Positions 8,238-14,836 of a DNA stretch of 27,543 nucleotides are shown here, piece after piece (position 1 is the first letter of the stretch; the number at the start of each line of letters is the position of its first letter). The stretch comes from an uncultured Dialister sp. (GTDB taxonomy: Bacteria > Bacillota > Negativicutes > Veillonellales > Dialisteraceae). The notes below the pieces were generated by a model. It was not told the origin of the DNA and did no database searches. It saw only the letters and a program-made list of their open reading frames with translations. The position numbers and the translations under genes were made by a program. The stretch covers positions 1 through 27,543 of the forward strand of contig NZ_UQKJ01000016.1 in assembly GCF_900541605.1 (NCBI RefSeq), written 5' to 3'.

Positions 8238-9380
8238 TCACTTGGCTATAAATTTAGTAGGTTTTTTGTCACTGATTCCTTCAATCCACAAAAGAGCATC
8301 CACGATACGCTCGGCAGACTTGCCATCGCCGTAGGGGTTCACCGCTTCAGCCATGGACTTGTATTCCTTTTCATCGGTGAGAAGTTTATAGGCCGTCTCA
8401 AAGACCCTTTCCTCATCGGTGCCTACGAGCCGTACGGTGCCGGCTTCCACGGCCTCCGGCCTCTCTGTGGTATCCCGGAGCACGAGGACCGGCTTGCCAA
8501 GGCTCGGCGCTTCTTCCTGGATTCCGCCGGAATCGGTGAGGACGATGGCACTCTTTGCCATGAGGTTTGTGAAGGGTTCATATTCCATCGGTTCCACCAG
8601 GTGGATACCCGGTACCCCTTCCAGTTCTTCCGAAACCGCTTCACGGACGAGAGGATTCCGGTGAACCGGAAATACCACTTCCGTATCCGGCACCGCTTCC
8701 ACCAGCCGGCGGAGAGCCCTGTACACATGGTGCATGGGATCCCCCAGATTTTCCCTGCGGTGGGTGGTGACAAGGATGACCCGCTTATGTTCCTCGATGG
8801 ATTCGATTTCCGGATCCTCGAAATGGTAGTCCTTCTTCACCGTATGGAGAAGGGCATCGATGACCGTATTGCCTACGACGAAAATGGAGCTGTCCTTCTT
8901 GTTTTCCCGGAGCAGGTTCTGTCGTGCTGTCTCCGTGGGAGCAAAGTTCACATTGGCCAGGACACCGGTAAGCTGGCGGTTTGCTTCTTCCGGATAGGGA
9001 GAAAGGAGATTTCCCGTCCGAAGACCTGCTTCCACATGGCCCACTTTAATCTGCTGGTAAAAAGCAGCCAGGGCTGCGGTAAAGGTGGTGGTGGTATCGC
9101 CATGGACCAGTACGTAGTCCGGTTTTTCCCGTTTCAGCACCTCTTCCAGGCCCCGGAGCACCCGGGCTGTGATGTCATAGAGGGTCTGTCCGCTCTTCAT
9201 GATATCCAGGTCGTAGTCCACAGGAAGCTTGAAGAGGTCCACCACCTGGTCCAGCATTTCCCGATGCTGGGCAGTGAGGCATACCTTCGTCTCGATTTCC
9301 CTGTGCTTCAGCAGTTCCTTCACCACCGGCGCCATCTTGATAGCTTCCGGCCGGGTACCAAAAATCGTCATTACTTTCAT
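8238..9380 (-). CDS. wecB: UDP-N-acetylglucosamine 2-epimerase (non-hydrolysing)
   Basis: The 380-residue enzyme interconverts UDP-GlcNAc and UDP-ManNAc in the cytoplasm and supplies ManNAc for cell-surface polymers. Family landmarks are all present: FGTRPEAIKMAPVV at the N-terminus, HGDTTTTF with the catalytic-region Asp, GHVEAGLRT and PEEANRQL with the two acidic residues, THRRENLG with the His, and the UDP-binding LTDSGGIQEEAPSLGKPVLVLRDTTERPE stretch. Start supported by AGAGGAATCAATT-ATG. A TTGACT hexamer (9424-9429) upstream could be a -35 of a separate promoter, but its -10 is weak. It sits between the wecA-like gene and the atp operon, an order seen in other Firmicutes. Confidence 0.96.
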   Translation of the reverse strand: MKVMTIFGTRPEAIKMAPVVKELLKHREIETKVCLTAQHREMLDQVVDLFKLPVDYDLDIMKSGQTLYDITARVLRGLEEVLKREKPDYVLVHGDTTTTFTAALAAFYQQIKVGHVEAGLRTGNLLSPYPEEANRQLTGVLANVNFAPTETARQNLLRENKKDSSIFVVGNTVIDALLHTVKKDYHFEDPEIESIEEHKRVILVTTHRRENLGDPMHHVYRALRRLVEAVPDTEVVFPVHRNPLVREAVSEELEGVPGIHLVEPMEYEPFTNLMAKSAIVLTDSGGIQEEAPSLGKPVLVLRDTTERPEAVEAGTVRLVGTDEERVFETAYKLLTDEKEYKSMAEAVNPYGDGKSAERIVDALLWIEGISDKKPTKFIAK

Positions 9381-9449
9381 AATTGATTCCTCTCTTTATA
9401 TAGATATATATTTGGGAATGCATAGTCAACAGGTGAAGGAGAAAATCCG

Positions 9450-9625
9450 TTAATGAGGAATTAGGAATGAGGAATGAGGAATGGTGGTGCGGCGCATCAG
9501 ATTGAGAAAGCGCCGCAAATTATATATTTTGCGGCTTTGCCGCTGGATACAAATCTTCGTGCCGCTCTATAATTTTGATGCGGCACACAATCATTTCTAA
9601 TTCCTAATTCCTCATTCCTGATTAG
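9450..9625. repeat. Mosaic repeat with heptamer-tract inverted ends
   Basis: The left end is four GAGGAAT-type heptamers followed by GGTGGTGCGGCGCA. The right end is the inverted equivalent (CATTTCTAATTCC...ATTCCTGATTA). The roughly 46-base arms match at about four of five positions. Inside are three GC-rich hairpins: GCGGCGC/GCGCCGC (about 9489-9516), GCGGC/GCCGC (about 9531-9543) and GTGCCGC/GCGGCAC (about 9559-9587). It fills the gap between the wecA-like gene and wecB and has no coding content. Confidence 0.8.
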
Positions 9626-9647
9626 TTCTCCTCTCTTTCCCGGTGAC

Positions 9648-10739
9648 TCATTTTTTCTCGTCTTTCTTATCCTTCCCTTTCTTTTCCTTTTCTTTCTGGT
9701 GTTCCATCTGGTAGGGGGAAGGAACGATTTCCTTCATGACTCCCAGTTTCCTTGCCCAGAGGATGAAAAGTATAAGGGCTGCCGCCACGATGATAATGCC
9801 TACCAGGGTCCGGAGGTGAATAACTACGAGGGCCACGCAGGAGAAAAAGGCGGTGAGTGCATACATGATGAGCACCACCTGTTTCTGGTTCAGTCCCTTC
9901 GCCAGGAGCCGATGGTGGAGGTGGTTCTTATCCGGTGAAAAGATCGGCACACCGCTGGACTTCCTGCGGATAATGGCGAGGAAGGTATCCGTAATGGGCA
10001 CCGCCAGCGCCACCAGCGGCACGATGAGCACAGCAGCAGCAGCGGTCTTCATGGACCCCATCACCGACACGGAAGCGATGATATAGCCAAGGAACATGGA
10101 CCCCGTATCGCCCATGAAAATCTTGGCGGGATTGAAATTATACTGGAGAAATGCCAGGCAGGCACCGGTCATGGCTACCATGGCCGCCGCCGCTGTCCAC
10201 TGGCCCATCTGGAACGCCAGGAGCGCAATGGCAATGGAAGCAATGGTGGCAATGCCTGCCGCCAGACCATCCAGGCCATCGATAAGGTTCACCGTATTGA
10301 TGAAACCGATAATCCAGAAAATGGTGAGGGGCAGGGAAATGATTTCCGGAAGATACACAATACCCAGCCGGGGAATGTGAATCCAATCGATGTTGATATT
10401 GAAAATAACCACCGGAATAGCAGCCGCAATGATCTGCCCCAGCAGTTTCACCTTCGGCGGAAGGGAAACCACATCATCCGCAATTCCCACGATAATGAGG
10501 AACGTGGCCCCTGCCATAATGCCCACCATTTCATAGGTAAAGCCGATGGTGGCAATGACCGATACCATGAATCCCGCATAAATAGCAAGACCTCCCAGCC
10601 GGGGAATCAGTCCATGATGGACCTTCCTTGCATCCGGCTTATCCACGGCGCCGATGCGGATGGCCAGGTTTTTCACCACCGGCGTCAGTACGAATGTGAC
10701 CACCAGGGCAGTGAGAAACGTGAACGCGTAGGCGAACAA
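9648..10739 (-). CDS. Polyprenyl-phosphate N-acetylhexosamine-1-phosphate transferase (WecA/TagO type)
   Basis: The integral membrane enzyme transfers GlcNAc-1-P (or a related sugar) from its UDP form to undecaprenyl phosphate, the first step of wall or surface polysaccharide assembly. It has about ten hydrophobic segments and the family motifs VDKPDARKVHHGLIPRLGG, GIADDVVSLPPK (DD motif), NLIDGLDGLAAG, KIFMGDTGSMFLG and the histidine motif NHLHHRL. I place the start at TTG 10739, because AGGAGG lies 7 bases ahead. This gives about 363 residues. An upstream GTG (10766) has no such site. The C-terminus is a Lys/Glu-rich cytoplasmic tail. wecB follows, consistent with a GlcNAc/ManNAc lipid-linked unit. 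Substrate choice between WecA and TagO cannot be settled here. Confidence 0.93.
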   Translation of the reverse strand: MFAYAFTFLTALVVTFVLTPVVKNLAIRIGAVDKPDARKVHHGLIPRLGGLAIYAGFMVSVIATIGFTYEMVGIMAGATFLIIVGIADDVVSLPPKVKLLGQIIAAAIPVVIFNINIDWIHIPRLGIVYLPEIISLPLTIFWIIGFINTVNLIDGLDGLAAGIATIASIAIALLAFQMGQWTAAAAMVAMTGACLAFLQYNFNPAKIFMGDTGSMFLGYIIASVSVMGSMKTAAAAVLIVPLVALAVPITDTFLAIIRRKSSGVPIFSPDKNHLHHRLLAKGLNQKQVVLIMYALTAFFSCVALVVIHLRTLVGIIIVAAALILFILWARKLGVMKEIVPSPYQMEHQKEKEKKGKDKKDEKK

Positions 10740-10865
10740 CGTAACACCTCCTAAAAAAGACAACACTTTTAAGCTATTTTATCACATCAGGCAATGAGGG
10801 AAAAGTAGAGAGGTATGGTTGGGACAGCAGCCCTCGGTTGGCGTTCGGCTGGAACCGGTGAAAAA

Positions 10866-10960
10866 GTGAGGAGTGAGGAGTGGTGGTGCGGCGCATCAAA
10901 ATATTAGAGCGCCGCAATTATATACCTGTTCTTCGGCGAAGCCGCCGAATTGCGAGTTAC
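10866..10960. repeat. Partial mosaic repeat (left end only)
   Basis: GAGGAGT heptamers are followed by GGTGGTGCGGCGCATCA and a GCGGCGC/GCGCCGC hairpin (about 10888-10915). A second palindrome, CGGCGAAGCCGCCG, comes next. This is the same left end as at 9450 and 12011 but has no matching right end. The rest of the 545-base gap (10740-11284) holds no gene I can support. Confidence 0.65.
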
Positions 10961-11150
10961 CCAAAGATCCGACATGATCAGAGGCTCAACTGCCATCGGT
11001 AACATCTGCTGCTGAAGGCCACGTTATATAAGGAAGACCCCTCTCTTCAGGCGAAGCCCCACAGGCTGACCAGTTTTTCTGGCAGCGAACAGCTGGAAGC
11101 CCCGTTCGTTCGCATATAAACGCAGTCACACCGGTGCCACAGGCTGTTCC

Positions 11151-11180
11151 GCTCAAGGCTCAAGGCTAAAAGCTAAAAGC
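11151..11180. repeat. AAGGCTA-type heptamer tract
   Basis: Four tandem 7-base units (AAGGCTC, AAGGCTA, AAAGCTA, AAAGC) lie in the non-coding gap before the plus-strand hydrolase. A near-identical tract in the same orientation is at 16699-16722. Confidence 0.6.
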
Positions 11181-11284
11181 CCCATCCCTGCGCACACACC
11201 CAACCACAAACGTCGTATCCGCCATGCCCCATTTTATGCTATGATGGAATCAATATGACACAATGAACTAAGGAGGAACCTGAT

Positions 11285-12010
11285 TTGAGTAAACCAATTG
11301 CTGCCGTCACCGCCGATACACTGCTGGCGGATATGAAACCGATCAACCAGAAAATGGCGGACTATGCCCCCCGTCCACTCCTCAACGCCCTGGGACGGGC
11401 AGGTATACTGCCTATCGTCATCGCCTACGATGACTATGCGGACCCCGAAGAATTCGCAGATACCTTCGACGCCCCGGTTCTTCCCGGCGGACCGAACCCA
11501 TCTCCCCGTTTCTACGGGGAAGAACCGCTGTGGTGCATCGGGCCCACCTATGACAAGCGGGATACCTTCGAAATCGCCCTCATCAAGACCTGCCTGAAGA
11601 GGGGCAAACCGATCCTCGGCATCTGCCGGGGCATGCAGATCCTGAACGTGACCCTGGGCGGCACCCTTTGGCAGGACATGGCAGCCCAGAACCCAAAGGC
11701 CTTCATCCAGCACATGCAGAAAGCACCGGGCAATATAGCCACCCACTACGTGGACATAGAAAAAGAGAGCCGCCTCCACAGCATTCTGGGAGACGGACTC
11801 TACGTGAATTCCCGTCACCGGGAGGGCATCAAGAAACTGGCCCCCTCCCTCACCGCTGCTGCCCGCGCCAAAGACGGCGTCATCGAAGCCGTGGAAAGCC
11901 GGGATAACGACCTCGTCGCCGCTGTCCAGTGGCATCCGGAAAATATGGACCCTGCCCTCATGGACCCCCGGTTCCACGCCTTCGCAGACAGGATCATACG
12001 GTATAAATAA
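11285..12010 (+). CDS. Gamma-glutamyl-gamma-aminobutyrate hydrolase family protein (peptidase C26)
   Basis: The 241-residue cytoplasmic hydrolase has the class-I glutamine amidotransferase fold. Members such as PuuD cut gamma-glutamyl amide bonds. The nucleophile elbow is GICRGMQILNV (Cys near residue 118). The catalytic His is in QWHPE, and the family's N-S-x-H segment appears as NSRHREG. PVLPGGPNPSPRFYGE near residue 77 is the usual active-site loop. The start is TTG, with AGGAGG 8 bases upstream; no better ATG exists. An extended -10 (TGC-TATGAT) lies about 50 bases upstream. It is the only clear plus-strand gene here. The exact substrate is unknown: no putrescine-pathway genes are nearby. 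Confidence 0.9.
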   Translation: MSKPIAAVTADTLLADMKPINQKMADYAPRPLLNALGRAGILPIVIAYDDYADPEEFADTFDAPVLPGGPNPSPRFYGEEPLWCIGPTYDKRDTFEIALIKTCLKRGKPILGICRGMQILNVTLGGTLWQDMAAQNPKAFIQHMQKAPGNIATHYVDIEKESRLHSILGDGLYVNSRHREGIKKLAPSLTAAARAKDGVIEAVESRDNDLVAAVQWHPENMDPALMDPRFHAFADRIIRYK

Positions 12011-12425
12011 ATTAGGAGTTAGGAATTAGGAATGGTTGTGGCGGCGCACAGTTCATATAGCGCCGCCTTTTTATGATGTCCGAAAGGCTGTCCTGCTATT
12101 GGTTATCTCATTTATAAGAAAGTACCGTAAGCGAGTGCTCCCTTCCCTTTAACGTCATTTCGAGCGGTGGTACGCGACGGAATGAAGATGATTGTAAAAA
12201 CAGTATGTGAGAGAGAGCCCCGAAATCTCCCAGATAAATGCCTGTGACGGTGTTACAACGGAGACACTGCAAAGGAAGAGGGCTGAAGGGTAACGGCCGG
12301 ACCCTGAAAGGATGGGCCTTTCACGGGCTGGTCAAATCAGGCGGCAAAGCCGCAGTTTAGATTCATAAGGCGGCGCTTTCCAATTTGTGCGCCGCCACCA
12401 CCATTCCTCATTCCTCATTCCTAAT
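12011..12425. repeat. MITE-like element with 39-bp terminal inverted repeats
   Basis: The left end (ATTAGGA heptamers then ATGGTTGTGGCGGCGCAC) and the right end, read in reverse complement (ATTAGGA, ATGAGGA, ATGAGGA, ATGGTGGTGGCGGCGCAC), match at 35 of 39 positions. TAA flanks both sides (12008-12010 and 12426-12428), a possible 3-base target duplication. The left TAA is also the hydrolase stop codon. The 340-base interior has no gene. It includes a GTCATTTCGAGCGGTGG segment, which occurs inverted at about 23929-23946. Confidence 0.7.
12040..12072 (+). terminator. Terminator supplied by the repeat end
   Basis: GGCGGCGC (12040-12047) and GCGCCGCC (12060-12067) form a perfect stem followed directly by TTTTT. 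It lies 30 bases past the hydrolase stop and should end that transcript. Confidence 0.75.
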
Positions 12426-12477
12426 TAACACAGATACTCTCTTCAGCAATTTGTGTACAAAACTCTCTTACATACAA

Positions 12478-12597
12478 GAAAAAGCGGCCTTCCGGCCGCT
12501 TTTTCTGTGAGAGTGTAAAACAAAAGGAGATAAAGGAGTGTTTCCTGCCCATTGGCAGGAATCTGTTGTGAAGGCAGTGTCTGTGTCACTGTCTTCA
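12478..12597 (-). ncRNA. Candidate small RNA with anti-Shine-Dalgarno-like tract
   Basis: A strong extended -10 promoter on the minus strand is followed, about 120 bases on, by a perfect intrinsic terminator (AAAGCGGCC/GGCCGCTTT with T-runs, 12479-12504). In between, TTCCTGCC/GGCAGGAA (about 12541-12560) is a perfect hairpin. An earlier stem, GAAGACAGTG/CACTGCCTTC, has one A-C mismatch. The remaining unpaired C/U tract ACTCCTTTATCTCCTTTTG (about 12521-12539) contains two CUCCUUU-like stretches that could pair with AAGGAG ribosome binding sites. No minus-strand reading frame is evident. A rival reading is a 35-codon plus-strand frame (GTG at 12538 to 12645) behind AAAGGAG. The first stem has a G-U pair on that strand. 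The RNA reading is favoured by promoter plus terminator but is not proven. Confidence 0.5.
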
Positions 12598-12602
12598 ACT
12601 GT

Positions 12603-12631
12603 ATTATATCATAATCCCTTTATTTTGAAAA
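12603..12631 (-). promoter_or_regulatory. Promoter of the candidate small RNA
   Basis: TTTTCA (12631-12626), a 17-base spacer and TATAAT (12608-12603), with TGA just ahead giving an extended -10. Start expected near 12596. No protein-coding gene follows on this strand before the terminator. Confidence 0.6.
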
Positions 12632-12654
12632 TACCTCTCAATTAGAAAATCGCA

Positions 12655-12690
12655 TAAAAAAACGCCATCCATCGATGGCGTTTTTCTTTT
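12655..12690 (-). terminator. Terminator of the MarR gene
   Basis: AAAAACGCCATC...GATGGCGTTTTT forms a tight stem with A and T runs on either side. It begins immediately after the MarR stop codon (12692). It works in both directions and isolates the small-RNA locus. Confidence 0.9.
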
Positions 12691-12691
12691 A

Positions 12692-13162
12692 TCATGCCAT
12701 ATCAATATTCTTCATGATACGGCGGAGCACGCCTTTGAAGATCTGCATATCGTTTTCAGAGATACCTTCATAGAAGGATTCGTCCAGGTCCCGGGATGCT
12801 TCTCGGCTGGCCTGCTCTACCTGCTTTGCCTTGTCCGTCAGGAAGAGCCGGTATTTACGGGCATCATCGGGCACCCGTTCCTTGCGGACCAGGCCCTTTT
12901 CAATCATGGATTTCACCATCACCGTAATGGTGGGGTTTGTGAGGTGCAGATGTTCTTCCAGCGTCTTCTGGGTGACCACATCTTTCTTATGGGTGGACAG
13001 GTAAGCGATGATCAGGGACTGCCGGGCAGTGAGGCCGAATTTCTTCATAATGCCGGACTGCTTGAGCAGCATTTTCTTATGGGCCTGCCCCAGGTTGTAG
13101 GTCAGTCCCAGTTTATCACTTTCTTTCAAATCCTCCGGTTTTAAGTGGATCTGTCTCTTCAT
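12692..13162 (-). CDS. MarR-family transcriptional regulator
   Basis: The roughly 156-residue winged-helix DNA-binding protein probably acts as a dimer sensing a small ligand or stress. The recognition-helix region reads VTQKTLEEHLHLTNPTITVMVKSMIEKGLVRKERVPDDARKYRLFLTDKA, a textbook MarR winged helix with the D-x-R wing motif (PDDARKYR). Flanking helices provide the dimer interface. I choose the ATG at 13162 (MKRQIHL), because AAGGTGAG lies just upstream. The in-frame ATG at 13183 has no ribosome binding site. Nothing adjacent is an obvious target such as an efflux pump. Confidence 0.92.
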   Translation of the reverse strand: MKRQIHLKPEDLKESDKLGLTYNLGQAHKKMLLKQSGIMKKFGLTARQSLIIAYLSTHKKDVVTQKTLEEHLHLTNPTITVMVKSMIEKGLVRKERVPDDARKYRLFLTDKAKQVEQASREASRDLDESFYEGISENDMQIFKGVLRRIMKNIDMA

Positions 13163-13377
13163 GTTTCTCACCTTACTATGCACGAATAAAACTTACTGAT
13201 TCCATTCCTTTTCGAGAATCAGGAAAGTCCGGTTCCCTGCTCCAACAGGTCTCTCACCGCCTGCCGGAAGGTGGGCTTTTGTTTTCCGTTAACAAAAAGG
13301 ATTTTCCCCTTTTGCCCCTTGAACCTTCCTTTCTTAAACCTTACCAAGCTATAAAGCCTAAATGTTATATTTCCTAT

Positions 13378-13407
13378 ATTATACTACAAGACCTCAGCAG
13401 GAATCAA
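13378..13407 (-). promoter_or_regulatory. Candidate promoter of the MarR gene
   Basis: TTGATT (13407-13402), an 18-base spacer and TATAAT (13383-13378). The resulting leader would be about 210 bases long, holding a CTTTTTGTT/AACAAAAG-type hairpin and GC-rich palindromic segments but no gene. Confidence 0.55.
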
Positions 13408-13433
13408 AATAAACTATGTTGGAAAATAGAAAT

Positions 13434-13946
13434 TTATTTACCTTTTACTGTTGGCCGGGCGGTAACTTCTTCTACATTTCCCGAAGAAGCAGGAAGCAGG
13501 GATACCGGCAGTTTCCCTTTGTCCTCCGAGATTTCCCATTTGTCATCGCCCGTGATTTCACCGCGGTAGTGGTGTTCGCCCATGGTGATCAGGAAGTAGA
13601 TATGGCCCATGCTTTCCCGGCGGACCACGGAGAAGGCATCATTGTCCACGTGGCAGCTCCCTTTCCAAACGACTCCCATGTTCTGCCGGATGGTCAGTGT
13701 CATCACGTGGTTTTCTGATTTCATCTCAAATTCCGTAAGCCGGCCGAAGCCATCATTGAAGTACAGGGACGACTGGGACTCATGGTTCATCCCATCTGTA
13801 GAAAAGGCGGAGGAATAGACCGATGTGTAGTGGATTTCACTATTTTCTTCATCCGGCAGGGAACCGGCAGCTTCGCCAGCCGCTCCGACCACTGCCGGCA
13901 GCAGGCAGAGGGCCAGTACAATTCCTCCCATGAAACGGCAATTCAT
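13434..13946 (-). CDS. Small exported protein of unknown function
   Basis: The 170-residue protein has a signal peptide (MNCRFMGGIVLALCLLPAVVGA) and a mature domain predicted as mainly beta strands: IHYTSVYSSAF, SSLYFNDGFGRLTEFEMKSENHVMTLTIRQNMGVVWKG, and IYFLITMGEHHYRGEITGDDKWEI. There is no lipobox, repeat or enzyme motif that I recognise. The ribosome binding site is weak (GGGGGT 8 bases from the ATG). AT-rich promoter-like DNA lies upstream. It stands between the MarR gene and the acetyltransferase as its own unit, because a terminator precedes it. Function unknown. Confidence 0.75.
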   Translation of the reverse strand: MNCRFMGGIVLALCLLPAVVGAAGEAAGSLPDEENSEIHYTSVYSSAFSTDGMNHESQSSLYFNDGFGRLTEFEMKSENHVMTLTIRQNMGVVWKGSCHVDNDAFSVVRRESMGHIYFLITMGEHHYRGEITGDDKWEISEDKGKLPVSLLPASSGNVEEVTARPTVKGK

Positions 13947-14018
13947 AAATACAACCCCCGTTTTTATGCAGAAATCAAGTATTAAATCTATACATTTTTA
14001 TTATAATTCAATTTTCTG

Positions 14019-14062
14019 AAGAAATAAAGAACAGGAGAAACCGCTGCTGACGGTCCCTCCTG
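14019..14062 (-). terminator. Terminator of the acetyltransferase gene
   Basis: On the minus strand CAGGAGGGACCG pairs with CGGTTTCTCCTG (12 pairs including two G-U pairs) around a 7-base loop, followed by TTCTTTATTTC. On the plus strand the two wobble positions become A-C mismatches, which supports the minus orientation. Confidence 0.75.
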
Positions 14063-14128
14063 CCCTGTAAAGTCTTTCTGTTTACGCTTTTTCTATAGTA
14101 TGGTATAGACAGTTTCTATAAGTGAAGA

Positions 14129-14617
14129 TCAGAATGTGAGACGCATCTGGTACCATACCACATGGCCGTGGGTAGATTCTGACACTCCCTCATTCACAAA
14201 TCCGAATTTGGCATAGTAATGAACCAGCCGGTCTTTGCAGGTGAGGACGATGCCCTTCTTTCCCTCTTTCTTCGCCTGGGCCTTGAAGGCTTCGATAAGC
14301 CGGCCGGCGCATCCTTCCCGGCGGCAGGAAGGGATGGTATTCAGGCCGAAAATCATCTGCCATGGGCCATTCTCTTTATGGAGGGAAGCCTTTTCATACA
14401 TTTCATCGGTGAGATCCTTCTCATCAGTAGTCATACCGTCAATGAAACCCACCAGCTTTCCGTCTCTGTAAAGAAGGAGGAAGTGGTTCGGATACACCGA
14501 GAGACGGTCCCTGATTTCCTCTGCCGTAGCAGCTTCCGCCTTGGGAAAGCATTCCGCCTCCACCGCTGCCAGTGCTTTGGCATCGTCTATATTTCCCTGT
14601 CTGATTCTGTACTCCAT
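14129..14617 (-). CDS. GNAT-family N-acetyltransferase
   Basis: The 162-residue acyl-CoA-dependent acetyltransferase has the GNAT fold. The N-terminus YRIRQGNIDDAKALAAVEAECFP is typical. Strands 4-5 (QMIFGLNTIPSCRREGCAGRLIEAFKAQAKKEGKKGIVLTCKDRLVHYYAKFGF) hold the acetyl-CoA motif R-x-x-G-x-A-G and the HYYAKFGFVNEG end motif. The start follows AGGAGGCAATGAA. It resembles YhbS/RimI-like small-molecule or protein acetyltransferases, and the substrate cannot be told. An upstream extended -10 and a downstream terminator make it a single-gene unit. Confidence 0.9.
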   Translation of the reverse strand: MEYRIRQGNIDDAKALAAVEAECFPKAEAATAEEIRDRLSVYPNHFLLLYRDGKLVGFIDGMTTDEKDLTDEMYEKASLHKENGPWQMIFGLNTIPSCRREGCAGRLIEAFKAQAKKEGKKGIVLTCKDRLVHYYAKFGFVNEGVSESTHGHVVWYQMRLTF

Positions 14618-14667
14618 TTCATTGCCTCCTATATATGAATATGGCAGTCATGCACTGTCTGCCGTAC

Positions 14668-14676
14668 ATTATAACA
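14668..14676 (-). promoter_or_regulatory. Extended -10 promoter of the acetyltransferase gene
   Basis: TGT-TATAAT on the minus strand, about 50 bases before the start codon, in an AT-rich stretch. No good -35 is visible. Confidence 0.5.
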
Positions 14677-14836
14677 TATATAATTACGAGACATTTATGA
14701 ACCGGTCATCAGCAAGTGTATGAGTATACGTGCAGACGGGCATTGAGCCTTTCGCCTCAGGCATCAGCCGCCACAGGACGGACGACTCCATATCCATGTC
14801 GCTCTCGCTCCCGACCATCCCATCTATAGGCCGGTC

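Noticed and set aside
12187..12246. Short plus-strand frame starting at ATGATTG inside the MITE-like element
   Set aside because: About 20 codons with no ribosome site, in repeat DNA.
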